Assembly (NCBI GenBank): GCA_964398055.1
Contig: CAYNLK010000009.1
Span: 113,583-177,582 of the forward strand
DNA length: 64,000 bases
Source: CAYNLK01 sp964398055
Lineage (GTDB): Bacteria; Chloroflexota; Anaerolineae; 4572-78; J111
Direction of reading: 5' to 3'
Under the pieces are notes generated by a model, which was not told where the DNA came from, made no database searches, and was given only the letters and a program-made list of their open reading frames with translations. Of this stretch, positions 1 through 9,086 are shown one piece after another. Each line of letters starts with the position of its first letter. Positions within the stretch are counted from its first letter, which is position 1. A program made the position numbers and the translations under genes.

Positions 1-758
1 AGGATTACCTGGCCATCGCCATATTTGTTGAGCAGGACCGCCGGTCGGCCATTATCAAATTCGGCCAGAACCTGGGCGGTGTTTACCTCCATAAGAGGAT
101 TGCCGCCAAAGACACCGTAGGCGGGCAGATCAGCATAACGCAAACTTTCAAGATCGAGGCCGGTCTCTTGGGCAAAGAGTTGGCGGCTATAAGGATCGAA
201 ACCCCATTTCCAGCCGAAACTGGGATAACGAGTATAATCAAAGTGAATGCCGTCCACTTGGTAGTTGCCGGCAATTTCCAAAGCCACATCGCTGATAAAC
301 TGCCTGACATCAGGCCGATTATAGTTGAGCCAATTAGCCCTTTCACCATCCACACTGCGCATGGCCCAATCAGGATGGCGGGATAGAATCGGTCCTTCCA
401 GCCCACCAACCGGCCCGGCAATCAGCCAGGCGTGAACCTGAATATCACGCCGGTGCGCCTGTTCAACAACATAAGCCAATGGGTCAAAATTAGGGGCAAG
501 GTCAGTAGATTTCTCTAACAAGGTGCTGTTATAATTAGCTCGGCCAAATACAAAAGATTCGACAAAGATGGCTGTGAATTTTCCAGCTTCCACCCGAGCC
601 AGCATCTCATCTGCTTTTTCAGGTGTTTTAATTGATCTTGATTGCACCCAGGCGGCGCGTAATCCGGGCAATTTGGGGACATAATCAGACGAGGATTGAG
701 AGATCGTCCCCAAAATTATTAATAGGCTGCCTAGCACGAGCAAATAGTTTAATCGCAT
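1..758 (-). CDS. Family 10 (GHL10-like) glycosyl hydrolase, secreted, 3' end cut off
   Basis: The reading frame opens at ATG 758 and stays open to base 1, so about 252 residues are visible and the C-terminus lies outside the window. Residues 1-24 form a signal peptide (MRLNYLLVLG then a hydrophobic run). The body carries typical GHL10/PF02638 segments: VHAWLIAGPVGG, a QFISDVALEI helix and the active-site-like strand VDGIHFDYTRYP. The last visible part (VNTAQVLAEF...VLLNKYGDGQVIL) resembles the glutamine-amidotransferase-like domain that follows the barrel in some of these enzymes. Inferred role: an exported polysaccharide-active enzyme. It sits just beyond the operon terminator of the glycan locus, so it may act on that glycan. 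Substrate unknown. Confidence 0.8.
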   Translation of the reverse strand, partial: MRLNYLLVLGSLLIILGTISQSSSDYVPKLPGLRAAWVQSRSIKTPEKADEMLARVEAGKFTAIFVESFVFGRANYNSTLLEKSTDLAPNFDPLAYVVEQAHRRDIQVHAWLIAGPVGGLEGPILSRHPDWAMRSVDGERANWLNYNRPDVRQFISDVALEIAGNYQVDGIHFDYTRYPSFGWKWGFDPYSRQLFAQETGLDLESLRYADLPAYGVFGGNPLMEVNTAQVLAEFDNGRPAVLLNKYGDGQVI

Positions 759-855
759 GAGAGCTTGTCACTCATCACCAAATGTAACCAATGTAACTAT
801 CAATATTATGTTGGGTAAAGTTAAATACCTTTCTCTATATATATGCAGCGACAGC

Positions 856-894
856 AAAGCCCAAATTCTCTGAACTGAGGGGAATTTGGGCTTT
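856..894 (-). terminator. Hairpin terminator of the polysaccharide operon
   Basis: A perfect 13-bp stem (856-868 with 882-894, core AGCCCAAATTC) closes a 13-nt loop between the last glycosyltransferase gene (ends 961) and the GHL10 gene (starts 758). The T-run is five bases on the plus-strand side and only three on the minus strand, so the tail is weak for the minus operon. It is still the only obvious stop signal after ten tightly packed genes. Confidence 0.7.
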
Positions 895-960
895 TTGGTT
901 GAACATTACCATAAATAAATATGACTTTAATATGAGGGGACGGATAGTTTTATCCGTTCC

Positions 961-1983
961 CTATCCTTTGGTAATGGATTGTTCAATTAAATTTGTCAGA
1001 AGTGTAACCTTTTCTTGCCACTCTGACTGTTGCTGACGCCGAAGTGCTTGAATACCCACCTGGTAGGATTCATAGTGCCTCTTCATTTCCATTATCCCAT
1101 TCTGGATTGCCTCGCAGGTGTTTTGCACATGAACTGTACCTTGATGAAAATAAGTGCGTAGCAGCGGCCAATCCGACGTGATAATCGGTTTACCCAGCGA
1201 CAAAGCTTCGCAAGCGCCGCGTTGCATAGTATGATCACGGGTGGTTAAACACATAACCGTCTGGGCATTACTCAGTAACGTGTAATAATCCGCGTCGGGT
1301 AAGAAATCGGTAAAGTGAACATTGGCGGGGGCAAGAGCCAGGGTATCGGGTGAGGCCATCCTTTTTTTGCCGGTTATGTAGAACTCAACTTCAGGCAAGT
1401 GCTTTGCTGCTTCCAGCGTTTCGGCCAAAGGTTCGTCCTCAGAAAAGGTATTAACCACCACAACATTGAAAGTGTGCTCAAGGGGATAACTCCCATTTTG
1501 CTCGAAATTGGTCGGAATATCACGCAAGATAAAAGCACTTGCTCCCCAACTTTGAATCTGCTGCTGAAAATGCTCGTTGGTGACAATGGTAGTGATAGCC
1601 CGGCGGGCCAAGAACTGATGCAGCCAGTATGGTCGTGTCCAAATCCGGAGCTGTAAGGCTGAACTATGGGCATCCACCAGATATTTACTCCCGGTTAGCG
1701 CACAGTAAAGATAAACAAAGAATACAGCAAAACTGGGCGGGCTTTGGACAAAAATCAGATCGGGGCGTTCACCAAAGAGTAATCGCAGGGTCGCCCAAGC
1801 CTGGTAACTGTATTTGTATGGAGCAGCCCATGCCCCGCGCCGGGTAGTCGCGTGAACATAATGCAGCGCCTTAAGGCCAAGTTCCTTAGCCAGAATCCGG
1901 CTACGAGGGCCGTGGCTGGGTGGCCCCCAAACCAGGAAGGCGGATTTGAGTTTTGAATTGAGAAATGGCTTTGTTCCAGTCAT
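961..1983 (-). CDS. Glycosyltransferase, GT4-like
   Basis: A 340-residue GT-B type glycosyltransferase. The C-terminal nucleotide-sugar half carries the family signature EALSLGKPIITSD at about residue 258, where the donor diphosphate is normally bound. The N-terminal half has the usual glycine-poor Rossmann start and the KYLVDAHSSALQ segment typical of sugar transferases of this type. It is the last gene of the minus-strand glycan operon, 91 bp after the preceding GT4 gene and 67 bp before the terminator hairpin. The ATG start is preceded by GAGGAAA, a usable ribosome-binding site. Role: adds one sugar to the lipid-linked repeat unit in the cytoplasm. Donor and acceptor cannot be read from the sequence. 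Confidence 0.8.
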   Translation of the reverse strand: MTGTKPFLNSKLKSAFLVWGPPSHGPRSRILAKELGLKALHYVHATTRRGAWAAPYKYSYQAWATLRLLFGERPDLIFVQSPPSFAVFFVYLYCALTGSKYLVDAHSSALQLRIWTRPYWLHQFLARRAITTIVTNEHFQQQIQSWGASAFILRDIPTNFEQNGSYPLEHTFNVVVVNTFSEDEPLAETLEAAKHLPEVEFYITGKKRMASPDTLALAPANVHFTDFLPDADYYTLLSNAQTVMCLTTRDHTMQRGACEALSLGKPIITSDWPLLRTYFHQGTVHVQNTCEAIQNGIMEMKRHYESYQVGIQALRRQQQSEWQEKVTLLTNLIEQSITKG

Positions 1984-2073
1984 TTTCCTCGATAATGATA
2001 CGTCGGGTCATCATCCCAGGTTCGGTTTGTTGCCCGGATTATTGAGTGGTGTAGCCAAAACAAAGGTGATGTT

Positions 2074-3384
2074 TTAACTCATCGGTTTAGCTTGAACAAC
2101 CGGCGATGTTTTTACGTCTTTCTCAGCTATTGCTTCCAGGAAGAGATCGGCCAGGCGGTGAATGCCTTTAAACAACTCAAAATCTTGGGCAATGATGGTT
2201 CGGCCGTATTTACCCATTTCAATTCGTTTAGAGGGACCAATCAGATTCATCGCTTTGATAGCCTCGGCCAGAGCAGCCGGATCTTCAGGGGGAACCAAAT
2301 AACCCGCCTCTGGCCTGATCATCTCGCCGATACCCACCAGATCGGTTGAGATAACAGGTATTTCCATGGCCATCGCTTCTGCCAGCGAGACAGGCATACC
2401 ATCCCGATCGCCGTTTTTGGCAACCACACAAGCCAGTACAAACACATCAGATTGACTTAGTTGAGCCAGGACCTCCTCCTGGGGTTGCCCGCCCAGTAAA
2501 TAAACCTGTTGGGTCAAGTTGTAACGAGTTATCATTTCTTCCAATTCTGATTTAAGCGGACCATCACCCAGAATTCGACATTCAAAATCCACGCCTTCTT
2601 TTTGTAGCAGGTGACAAGCTTCAATCAGATAATGGTGTCCCTTTTTCTCTACCAATCGTCCTACAGACATAATCCGGAGCCGAGGATGATCAGTTCGCGT
2701 CCCCGTTAAGCGGAATTGGGAGAGATCAATCCAGGGATGGTGGGCGAAAATTTTATCCGGATTCAGTTCAGGATAATGTTTCAAGAGATAAACTCGGTTA
2801 AATTCGGAATCGGTTACTGTAAATTTAGCCTCGCCGATTTTTTCGGGAATGAGGACCGGTTGGACATAAATATCTACCGCATGAGCGGCCAGGCTATAGG
2901 ACACCCGCAACAGGCGGCTGACACAAAGTGCTACTGTAGCCGCCCGATCAAGGAAATGAGCATGAATGTGGTCCCAATCCAAATTCTGCAGAAGATAGGC
3001 CGCATAAACACCTTCGGCAAAATGCAATAATGTTTTTAAGCGCAGCTTTAAGCTGCGATGGGGTCGTGTGAAGAGAAATAGGAGGAGCGTGAAATAGGCA
3101 ATGGGTCGGAACAAAATGAAATAAAGGTGGGCTGCCGTAAATTTGATCCAATCTACCGGTAGCAGATAGATAATACTCTCTTTCATCTGGCTATATTTTT
3201 CAGTTAGAGCGGCATGAGGTCCCGGCCGGCGAATGGAAAGAATTTGAATACTCACCCCCATCTCGTGTAAAGTCTTTATTTCCCGATCAATGAAGGTAGT
3301 GCTCAACGTAGGATGGGTACCGATGATATAGGCCAGTCTTAGTTTTCTTATTGATGTCATTGAATTATTTTTATTGTCATGCAC
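2074..3384 (-). CDS. Glycosyltransferase, GT4, WcaL/AmsK-like
   Basis: A 436-residue GT4 enzyme. The C-terminal domain starts with VGRLVEKKGHHYLIEA (about residue 240), followed by ILGDGPLKSEL and the acidic loop DRDGMPVSLAEAMA. This loop resembles colanic-acid/amylovoran transferases (WcaL, AmsK), in which a DG(M/I)P motif replaces the first Glu of the usual EX7E pair. The first start is GTG 3384. An in-frame ATG at 3360 is equally possible because neither has a strong Shine-Dalgarno, and the conserved part begins after both. It lies between two other GT4 genes in the operon, 23-90 bp apart. Role: cytoplasmic assembly of the exopolysaccharide repeat unit. Confidence 0.85.
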   Translation of the reverse strand: MHDNKNNSMTSIRKLRLAYIIGTHPTLSTTFIDREIKTLHEMGVSIQILSIRRPGPHAALTEKYSQMKESIIYLLPVDWIKFTAAHLYFILFRPIAYFTLLLFLFTRPHRSLKLRLKTLLHFAEGVYAAYLLQNLDWDHIHAHFLDRAATVALCVSRLLRVSYSLAAHAVDIYVQPVLIPEKIGEAKFTVTDSEFNRVYLLKHYPELNPDKIFAHHPWIDLSQFRLTGTRTDHPRLRIMSVGRLVEKKGHHYLIEACHLLQKEGVDFECRILGDGPLKSELEEMITRYNLTQQVYLLGGQPQEEVLAQLSQSDVFVLACVVAKNGDRDGMPVSLAEAMAMEIPVISTDLVGIGEMIRPEAGYLVPPEDPAALAEAIKAMNLIGPSKRIEMGKYGRTIIAQDFELFKGIHRLADLFLEAIAEKDVKTSPVVQAKPMS

Positions 3385-3407
3385 GGTAGATTATCTCGAA
3401 ACGCTTA

Positions 3408-4601
3408 TCAAAATGAGTTGCTTGACAGGCGACGATATAAGGTCAGATGATCTTCGGCCTGTTTCTGGGCACTAAAGTTTAGCGCTACATATTGTTTGGC
3501 TGCCCGGCCCATTGCCTGAGCTTGGGTTGGATCTGCCAATAATCGGATAATAGCCCTGGCCAGGGCCGGGCTATCGGCGAAGGGCACAACCAATCCGGTT
3601 TGGCCATCAACCATCGCTTGAGTTGTCCCTGAAACGGCTGTGGCGACAATCGGTTTAGCAGCAGCCATTGCTTCAAGTAAAGCCACTGATAATCCCTCCC
3701 AAAGTGAGGGTTGGACAAACAAATCAATCGCCGCCAGCAAGCTTGGCACATCGCTCCGCACACCTAAAAAGTGAAAATGACTCGATAGATTCATCTGTTG
3801 AATCTGGTTTTGCAATTCGTCGCGCAGCTCTCCCTGCCCAATGAAGAGAAAGTGGGTCTTGGGGTAGGTTGCCAAAATAGCTGGCGCTGCCTCGATCAAA
3901 TAGCGATGTCCCTTTTGCTCAGTTAAACGTCCAACCACTGCAATAAGATGCGAATCAGCGGCAAGATTCAGCTGCTCGCACAAAGGAATTTTGCCATCCA
4001 TGGGGTGCTCAAAAGGGGCCATATCCACGCCATTGCAGATGGTAAAAATTTTGTCTTCTGCTAAGCCAAGCTGTTTCATGGCCAACTGACGAACCTGGTC
4101 GGAGACAGCAATAAATCCATCAACCCGGCTGCTTAACAGGCGATACAGCCACTTGTAAACAAAACGCTTAGGCTTCATCAGCCAATGCTTGTGCCGTGGT
4201 AATAATTCGTTGTTCTGCATGGTCCACAAGACTACCCGCAAAGGTGTGCCATAACGCAGCGATAAGACCAGAAAATCGAGTACCTCCAGGATGTGCGTTT
4301 GGGCTACATCAACTTGATTAATCCTGATCAAATGAGCCAGCTCGCGCCGGATACGCAACATCTCTAGTAAAAATATGGGCAAAAAGATAATACTGTAACG
4401 GGGCCGACGGAGGATCTCAACCTTAATACCCAGTCTCTCAATATCAGCCCGTACCGGACCATCGGCAAAGGAACAAACGATAACTCTGCAGCCGTTCTTT
4501 TGTAAATATTCGGCCAGGGTTCGCACAACTTCTTGCGCTCCAGCCCGCTTCAGATCCAGAACAATTTGCATAACGCTTAGTTGACGAGTTTGATCGGTCA
4601 T
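3408..4601 (-). CDS. Glycosyltransferase, GT4
   Basis: A GT4 retaining glycosyltransferase of 397 residues from the chosen start. It shows the N-terminal AGAQEVVRTLAEYLQ helix, VVGRLTEQKGHRYLIEA at the start of the donor domain and a full EX7E motif (WEGLSVALLEAMAAAKPIV). The longer start at 4652 has no ribosome-binding site. ATG 4601 is preceded by AAGGATC at seven bases, so it was preferred. The gene follows the O-antigen ligase gene by about 70 bp on the same strand. Role: one transfer step in building the surface glycan, in the cytoplasm or at the inner membrane face. Confidence 0.85.
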   Translation of the reverse strand: MTDQTRQLSVMQIVLDLKRAGAQEVVRTLAEYLQKNGCRVIVCSFADGPVRADIERLGIKVEILRRPRYSIIFLPIFLLEMLRIRRELAHLIRINQVDVAQTHILEVLDFLVLSLRYGTPLRVVLWTMQNNELLPRHKHWLMKPKRFVYKWLYRLLSSRVDGFIAVSDQVRQLAMKQLGLAEDKIFTICNGVDMAPFEHPMDGKIPLCEQLNLAADSHLIAVVGRLTEQKGHRYLIEAAPAILATYPKTHFLFIGQGELRDELQNQIQQMNLSSHFHFLGVRSDVPSLLAAIDLFVQPSLWEGLSVALLEAMAAAKPIVATAVSGTTQAMVDGQTGLVVPFADSPALARAIIRLLADPTQAQAMGRAAKQYVALNFSAQKQAEDHLTLYRRLSSNSF

Positions 4602-4670
4602 CTTCTGATCCTTCCAGTAATTAGTTCGGCCAGGTTGTTGAAACAAAGCCATAATAACGACTCTGGTTTG

Positions 4671-6170
4671 TCAACCTTGCGCCTGTAGCGATGTTTTCAA
4701 CCGGATCGGTTCAGGTACGTTCAGCTGGTCTGGATTGAGATAAGTCTGCACAATACTGGCGATAATCCCTAAAATCAGCCACATCATGGTTAATGGGATT
4801 AGGAAAAAGCGATAATCCACCGTTTGCCCAGTGATTAACTGAAAGATAATCGGCAGCCAGGCCACCACAAGCAAACGCCAACTCCAGAAACCTGTTCTGG
4901 GTAAGCGTGGCAGAACTCTTAGGGAGAGACCGAACCACCAAACCAGGGGCAAGAAGTACAAGATAAAACCGACCAGACCTGTTTCGGCCAAAATCGTCAA
5001 AAAGGTATTATGAGAGGTGCCTCTCTGGACTTGCCACTTGGTTGGGGTGGTATCGTTAACCCGTTGCATAAAGCGCCAATCGTAATTGTCATACTGGTTG
5101 TAGCCCCAACCCAAGAGCGGCTTGGCTAAAAACATCTGTTGACCCGCGTAAGCCATAACCATCCGACCTTGAGCCGATTCCTGGCTATTCAAGCGTTCGT
5201 GCGCATGGCCAATCTCGTCGGTCATGACAGTCGCTCCCAGAATGACCATAATGGGTAAAAAGATGCTAATGAGCAGGAAGGTGGGTCGAGGATATAAAAA
5301 CAATAAGCCAACCAGGGTGAACAAACCAGCTACCCAACAAACCCTGGTAAAGGTAAAGAAAATGCAGACCATCCCCACACCGAAGGTCAGAATAAGGAAG
5401 GTCCGCACAATCCCCTTCTTGATATTCATAGCGTAGTGATAAAGAAAGACCAGGCAATACATCAACATGCTACCATAGACTTCTGATTGCGAGAATGTGC
5501 CTACCACCCGATCTCCAACCAGGCGACTTATCCAGATTTGTGGCAGAGCTTGGGGCACATACCAGCCCACCAGACCAATCACTATCTCAGCCAAGGCCAG
5601 GAACAGCATCACCCCAGCCAATCGTTTCAACGCTTGCTCATTCGGACTCAGTAATCGCATGAGAAAATAGGCCATAAATGGTACCAAGCTGCGGTCATAA
5701 AGAAACATTATGACCTTTTGGTTATAACCAGTGAATAAAATCCAAACGATAACCATAGCGCCATAGACAATCAAAAACCAATCAATCCATTTGAAATGCA
5801 TAGGCTGATAATTTTTAACCTTAAAAGCTCGCGCCAGGATGGTCAGGCCAAACACAAACGGGATGAGCACGCGGTGAAAAGCGTAATACAAGTACTTATA
5901 TTCGCCAACAAAAGGAAAAAAAGGCAACACAATCAACCAGATCATAATCGCTGCAAACGGATACCGTATGATAAGAATAAGTGCCGGTATGAGAAAGATG
6001 AGAGGCAAAACGAAGACCCACTGGTCACGAACAATGAGTGCTGCTAAGATTGGCCCCAAGATCAAGCCGGCCAGGAGGGGCAAACCTTCTGGGAGTAGCA
6101 AGTCGTTCCAAATATCTGCCAAACTCCTGGTGTAAAACATTTTGGGAACAAAGGATTTAAGGGTAATCAT
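4671..6170 (-). CDS. O-antigen ligase/polymerase family membrane protein (Wzy_C)
   Basis: A 499-residue polytopic protein with about eleven hydrophobic segments. Between late helices it has the large extracytoplasmic loop typical of the Wzy/WaaL family, including LLGWGYNQYD and the conserved SHNTFLTILAETGLVG block around residue 380. In this family the loop Arg and His residues carry out glycan transfer from the undecaprenyl carrier. The start overlaps the stop of the upstream sulfotransferase by four bases (ATGA), so the two are translationally coupled. In a locus with a flippase and a Wzz-like protein, polymerisation of repeat units is the most economical role. Ligation to another anchor remains possible. 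Confidence 0.8.
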   Translation of the reverse strand: MITLKSFVPKMFYTRSLADIWNDLLLPEGLPLLAGLILGPILAALIVRDQWVFVLPLIFLIPALILIIRYPFAAIMIWLIVLPFFPFVGEYKYLYYAFHRVLIPFVFGLTILARAFKVKNYQPMHFKWIDWFLIVYGAMVIVWILFTGYNQKVIMFLYDRSLVPFMAYFLMRLLSPNEQALKRLAGVMLFLALAEIVIGLVGWYVPQALPQIWISRLVGDRVVGTFSQSEVYGSMLMYCLVFLYHYAMNIKKGIVRTFLILTFGVGMVCIFFTFTRVCWVAGLFTLVGLLFLYPRPTFLLISIFLPIMVILGATVMTDEIGHAHERLNSQESAQGRMVMAYAGQQMFLAKPLLGWGYNQYDNYDWRFMQRVNDTTPTKWQVQRGTSHNTFLTILAETGLVGFILYFLPLVWWFGLSLRVLPRLPRTGFWSWRLLVVAWLPIIFQLITGQTVDYRFFLIPLTMMWLILGIIASIVQTYLNPDQLNVPEPIRLKTSLQAQG

Positions 6171-6952
6171 AAAGAAGTTACCAAGATGCCTGAAAATGCC
6201 TCTAACTGTTTTTTTCGTAACGCTTCAAACCGATTGATGATATCCTCGGGTTTGCTGCCGATTTTTAGGTAAACCAACCAGGTTGCCATCTTCAACACCA
6301 GGTGAGCCTCTGCTCGACTGCGATACAAACTCTTGTCACGTTGATCTTTTATTTTTAGGCCGATAAATTCCTGTAGCCGATTGAATTCAAGATCAGTGGT
6401 CATAAAATCTCGATAATTCAAGACTAAAAAATCCATCGGCGTATTTTCGAGACAACTGAGAATTTTAGAGTTATACTGATGCCAACCCATCATCAGCCGC
6501 CAGGCGCTGTACGGATTCTTAAAGGTGTGGTACCAGCGCCGGTAGCGAAAGCGTGGCCAGATTTCGCCCGGCGAGCGATAAATGGCAATAAGTTTGTGTT
6601 CGGGTAACTCCGAAGCCCAGAATGGATAAACCAGAGCCGTGCGTGGATCTTTGAACCCCCAATTATCACAGGTTTCATTACAGTGTTGGATAATTCTACG
6701 CATGCGAATACGTTGATTGTCAGTTAGCCGTAATTTGGACAAATCCAAGTTGGTGATTGTACTGCGAGTCATTGTGGTGAGACCCAAGATTTCCATGTTT
6801 AGGGCCAACGTCGCCTCGCGCTCGTATTTATTACCTTGATCATAGGAAATCTTGGCATCAAGCTGCTCACCCATATTAATGCCAGAATGATGCAAAATCT
6901 GCGAAACTAAGGTCGTTCCCGATTTATGCATACCAAGAATAACGTAAATCAT
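6167..6952 (-). CDS. Sulfotransferase family protein (PAPS-dependent)
   Basis: 261 residues. Residues 4-22 hold the 5'-phosphosulfate-binding loop (ILGMHKSGTTLVSQIL), and KLIAIYRSPGEIW near residue 125 matches the 3'-phosphate-binding segment of PAPS sulfotransferases. The WGFKDPRT stretch is also common in this family. It overlaps the ligase/polymerase gene by four bases and follows a second sulfotransferase by 40 bp, so it belongs to the glycan operon. Inferred role: transfer of sulfate from PAPS to a sugar hydroxyl of the repeat unit. Members of this family can also act on other small molecules. No PAPS synthesis genes are seen in the window. Confidence 0.75.
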   Translation of the reverse strand: MIYVILGMHKSGTTLVSQILHHSGINMGEQLDAKISYDQGNKYEREATLALNMEILGLTTMTRSTITNLDLSKLRLTDNQRIRMRRIIQHCNETCDNWGFKDPRTALVYPFWASELPEHKLIAIYRSPGEIWPRFRYRRWYHTFKNPYSAWRLMMGWHQYNSKILSCLENTPMDFLVLNYRDFMTTDLEFNRLQEFIGLKIKDQRDKSLYRSRAEAHLVLKMATWLVYLKIGSKPEDIINRFEALRKKQLEAFSGILVTSL

Positions 6953-6992
6953 GCCCTTTCCTTATTTCGGCTATCAATATTGGGTTAGCGGC

Positions 6993-7910
6993 TTAATCAA
7001 CATATCCTAATTGGCGCAGGTACTTGCCAAACCAAAAGGAGAACCACCGCTCTATCCAGGGAGAGATCTGGTCTTTCCAACGGGTAGCAGCCTTTTTATC
7101 AAATCCGCTCTTGCCCAACTCAAATCCCTTGCTGACCACCACCTGCTCCAACATCTTTTCCTGAAATTCGACCCCTAAGAAATCACACACATCCCTTATC
7201 TGTCTTTCCGGATCTGCAACCAAGTCTTCAAACTTTAAGGGATAGTAGTTATCAGGGTAGAGTTTTTTGTATTTGAAACCACGCGTAACACTTTCAATCC
7301 AGGTCACTGTAGTCTGTAACACTACATAAAGTGTAAAGAGAGAATCAAAATTTTTCAGTTGTTCAAAGGGGGGCGTAATCGGCTCTGCCTTCCGCGTCCT
7401 TAGCTCTGACATAAAAATACCACGCGGATCTCTGATCATATGGATAAATTTGCCATCGGGAAACCAATCTATTAAAGTGGAGACATAGCGAAAGTGAGCC
7501 GGGGTCTTTTCGCCCATAATTGGTTTGCCAAAGTGATCCGCAAAAACCTGCATCATCACCACAAACAAAGCCCGTTCACTTCTATCCGAGGCCAGGATTC
7601 TTTGCAAAAAATCCTCTCGATCAACCCACTCCATGATCCAGCGCCAGTGATAACTAAACGCTCGATACCTTTGCACACTCCGTCGATACTCACCAGAGTA
7701 GATATAATCCACCAGCCGCCGCACATTGTCATCATTCGTTAAATCGCCAAATCGTCGAAATTTATACCTGGCTCCTTCAAAAGGGATTAAGTGTCCCAGA
7801 AAGTGATTTTCATTGCAGATGGCAATCTGGTCAGAGCTATTCAAAATAGTCCGCATAAGGCTGGTACCACTTCTGCTAACGCCAAAGATAAAGACATATT
7901 TTGTGCTCAT
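6993..7910 (-). CDS. Sulfotransferase family protein (PAPS-dependent)
   Basis: 305 residues. The P-loop-like PAPS site is FIFGVSRSGTSLMRTIL at residues 7-23. The catalytic/Lys region is PIMGEKTPAHFRYV, and the 3'-phosphate site is KFIHMIRDPRGIFMSEL around residue 155. It is only distantly similar to its neighbour at 6167-6952, so the two probably sulfate different positions or acceptors and are not a recent duplication. It starts three bases after the DegT-type aminotransferase stop, which implies co-translation. Sulfated surface glycan is the inferred product. Confidence 0.78.
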   Translation of the reverse strand: MSTKYVFIFGVSRSGTSLMRTILNSSDQIAICNENHFLGHLIPFEGARYKFRRFGDLTNDDNVRRLVDYIYSGEYRRSVQRYRAFSYHWRWIMEWVDREDFLQRILASDRSERALFVVMMQVFADHFGKPIMGEKTPAHFRYVSTLIDWFPDGKFIHMIRDPRGIFMSELRTRKAEPITPPFEQLKNFDSLFTLYVVLQTTVTWIESVTRGFKYKKLYPDNYYPLKFEDLVADPERQIRDVCDFLGVEFQEKMLEQVVVSKGFELGKSGFDKKAATRWKDQISPWIERWFSFWFGKYLRQLGYVD

Positions 7911-7913
7911 CGG

Positions 7914-9086
7914 TTATCTCACACTTGAAAAAGATTCCAGGAAAGTAATAGTCTTTTTGATATTTTTGACCTTAACCCTGGCATGTACTGGTAAGGCCAC
8001 AATCTTGTCCGATATCTCTTCTGAAATTGGACACATGCCCTGGCAATAGCCTAGGGCTTTCCACTTAGCCTTACGCCACGAAGGATAGACCGGGGAGACG
8101 AACATATCAGATAACTCTACATGTGCTTTAGGCGCTTTTTCAAAAATTTCCTGTTTACGCTCCGCTAAGATGGGATATTTATAATAAATTGGCTCTACGT
8201 TACCATCCAACTCCAGGGGGTTAAATTCGGTTTGCGCCAGCAGTTTTTCGTACGCAGCGACAATCCTTTTTTGATGAGCAACCAGGCGATCAAAGTGACT
8301 GAGTTTTCTAAATAATCGCTTCTCCTGAAAGGGAATGATTCTACTGCCGTGAAACCTTTTGGCGCTCACAGTCTCGGTTTTACCACTCCAATTGCTCGAC
8401 GTTTTTTTGCGCCGCCATGTACCCGAGATTACCCCATACTTAGATAGGGTACGGTAAAGACCCCGCATCATCCAGAAGAGAGAAGGACTCAGCAACAAAT
8501 CATAAGCAAAATTTTGGACATATAATCCAATCAACTGTTTTTTCGAGGGGGTCACAAATTCTTGATAAAGTTCTGTCATCTTATGGTGAAGCGCCGGATT
8601 ATGGACTATTGCCGCCCCGCCTACTCCCAGTACAATTGGTTTATACCATCCAAAAGAATAAATGGCGGCGTCGCCAAGAGTCCCCACTTCACATCCGTCG
8701 TACCTTGAACCCAGGGCGTGGCAACAGTCTTCGATAATGCAGAGGTTATATTTCTGGGCAATCGCCAGAATTTCGGTCATCTTGGCTGGAATGCCAAAGG
8801 TATGTTGAACGATTATCGCTTTTGTTCTAGGGGTAATCTTGGCCTCGATTTTACCAGGATCAAGATTAAAAGTTTTGGGATCAATATCAACATAAATCGG
8901 TGTAGCACCCAAACGTACAATAGGTGAGGGCACGGCGGGGCAAGTAAATACCTGCAATATTACTTCATCACCTGGCTCAATGTCCATTGCCCATAACAAG
9001 GCATACAGAGCCACTCCTCCCCGATAGAAGAAAAACGTTTTATCTGATTCTATATTAGCTATAAATTGATACATTTCAGATCTCAT
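7914..9086 (-). CDS. DegT/DnrJ/EryC1/StrS family PLP-dependent enzyme
   Basis: A 390-residue fold-type I PLP enzyme of the sugar aminotransferase family. Recognisable parts are DEVILQVFTCPAVPSPI, the PYVDID-type strand (PIYVDIDPKTFNLD), AIIVQHTFGIPAKM, the PLP-ring Asp in IIEDCCHALGS, and SFGWYKPIVLGVGGAAIV, where Lys would form the internal aldimine. The family usually makes amino sugars for glycans by aminating keto-sugar nucleotides. The start overlaps the flippase gene by 11 bases. The C-terminal half, with VELSDMFVSPVYPS, is less typical, so the keto-sugar substrate is uncertain. Confidence 0.8.
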   Translation of the reverse strand: MRSEMYQFIANIESDKTFFFYRGGVALYALLWAMDIEPGDEVILQVFTCPAVPSPIVRLGATPIYVDIDPKTFNLDPGKIEAKITPRTKAIIVQHTFGIPAKMTEILAIAQKYNLCIIEDCCHALGSRYDGCEVGTLGDAAIYSFGWYKPIVLGVGGAAIVHNPALHHKMTELYQEFVTPSKKQLIGLYVQNFAYDLLLSPSLFWMMRGLYRTLSKYGVISGTWRRKKTSSNWSGKTETVSAKRFHGSRIIPFQEKRLFRKLSHFDRLVAHQKRIVAAYEKLLAQTEFNPLELDGNVEPIYYKYPILAERKQEIFEKAPKAHVELSDMFVSPVYPSWRKAKWKALGYCQGMCPISEEISDKIVALPVHARVKVKNIKKTITFLESFSSVR

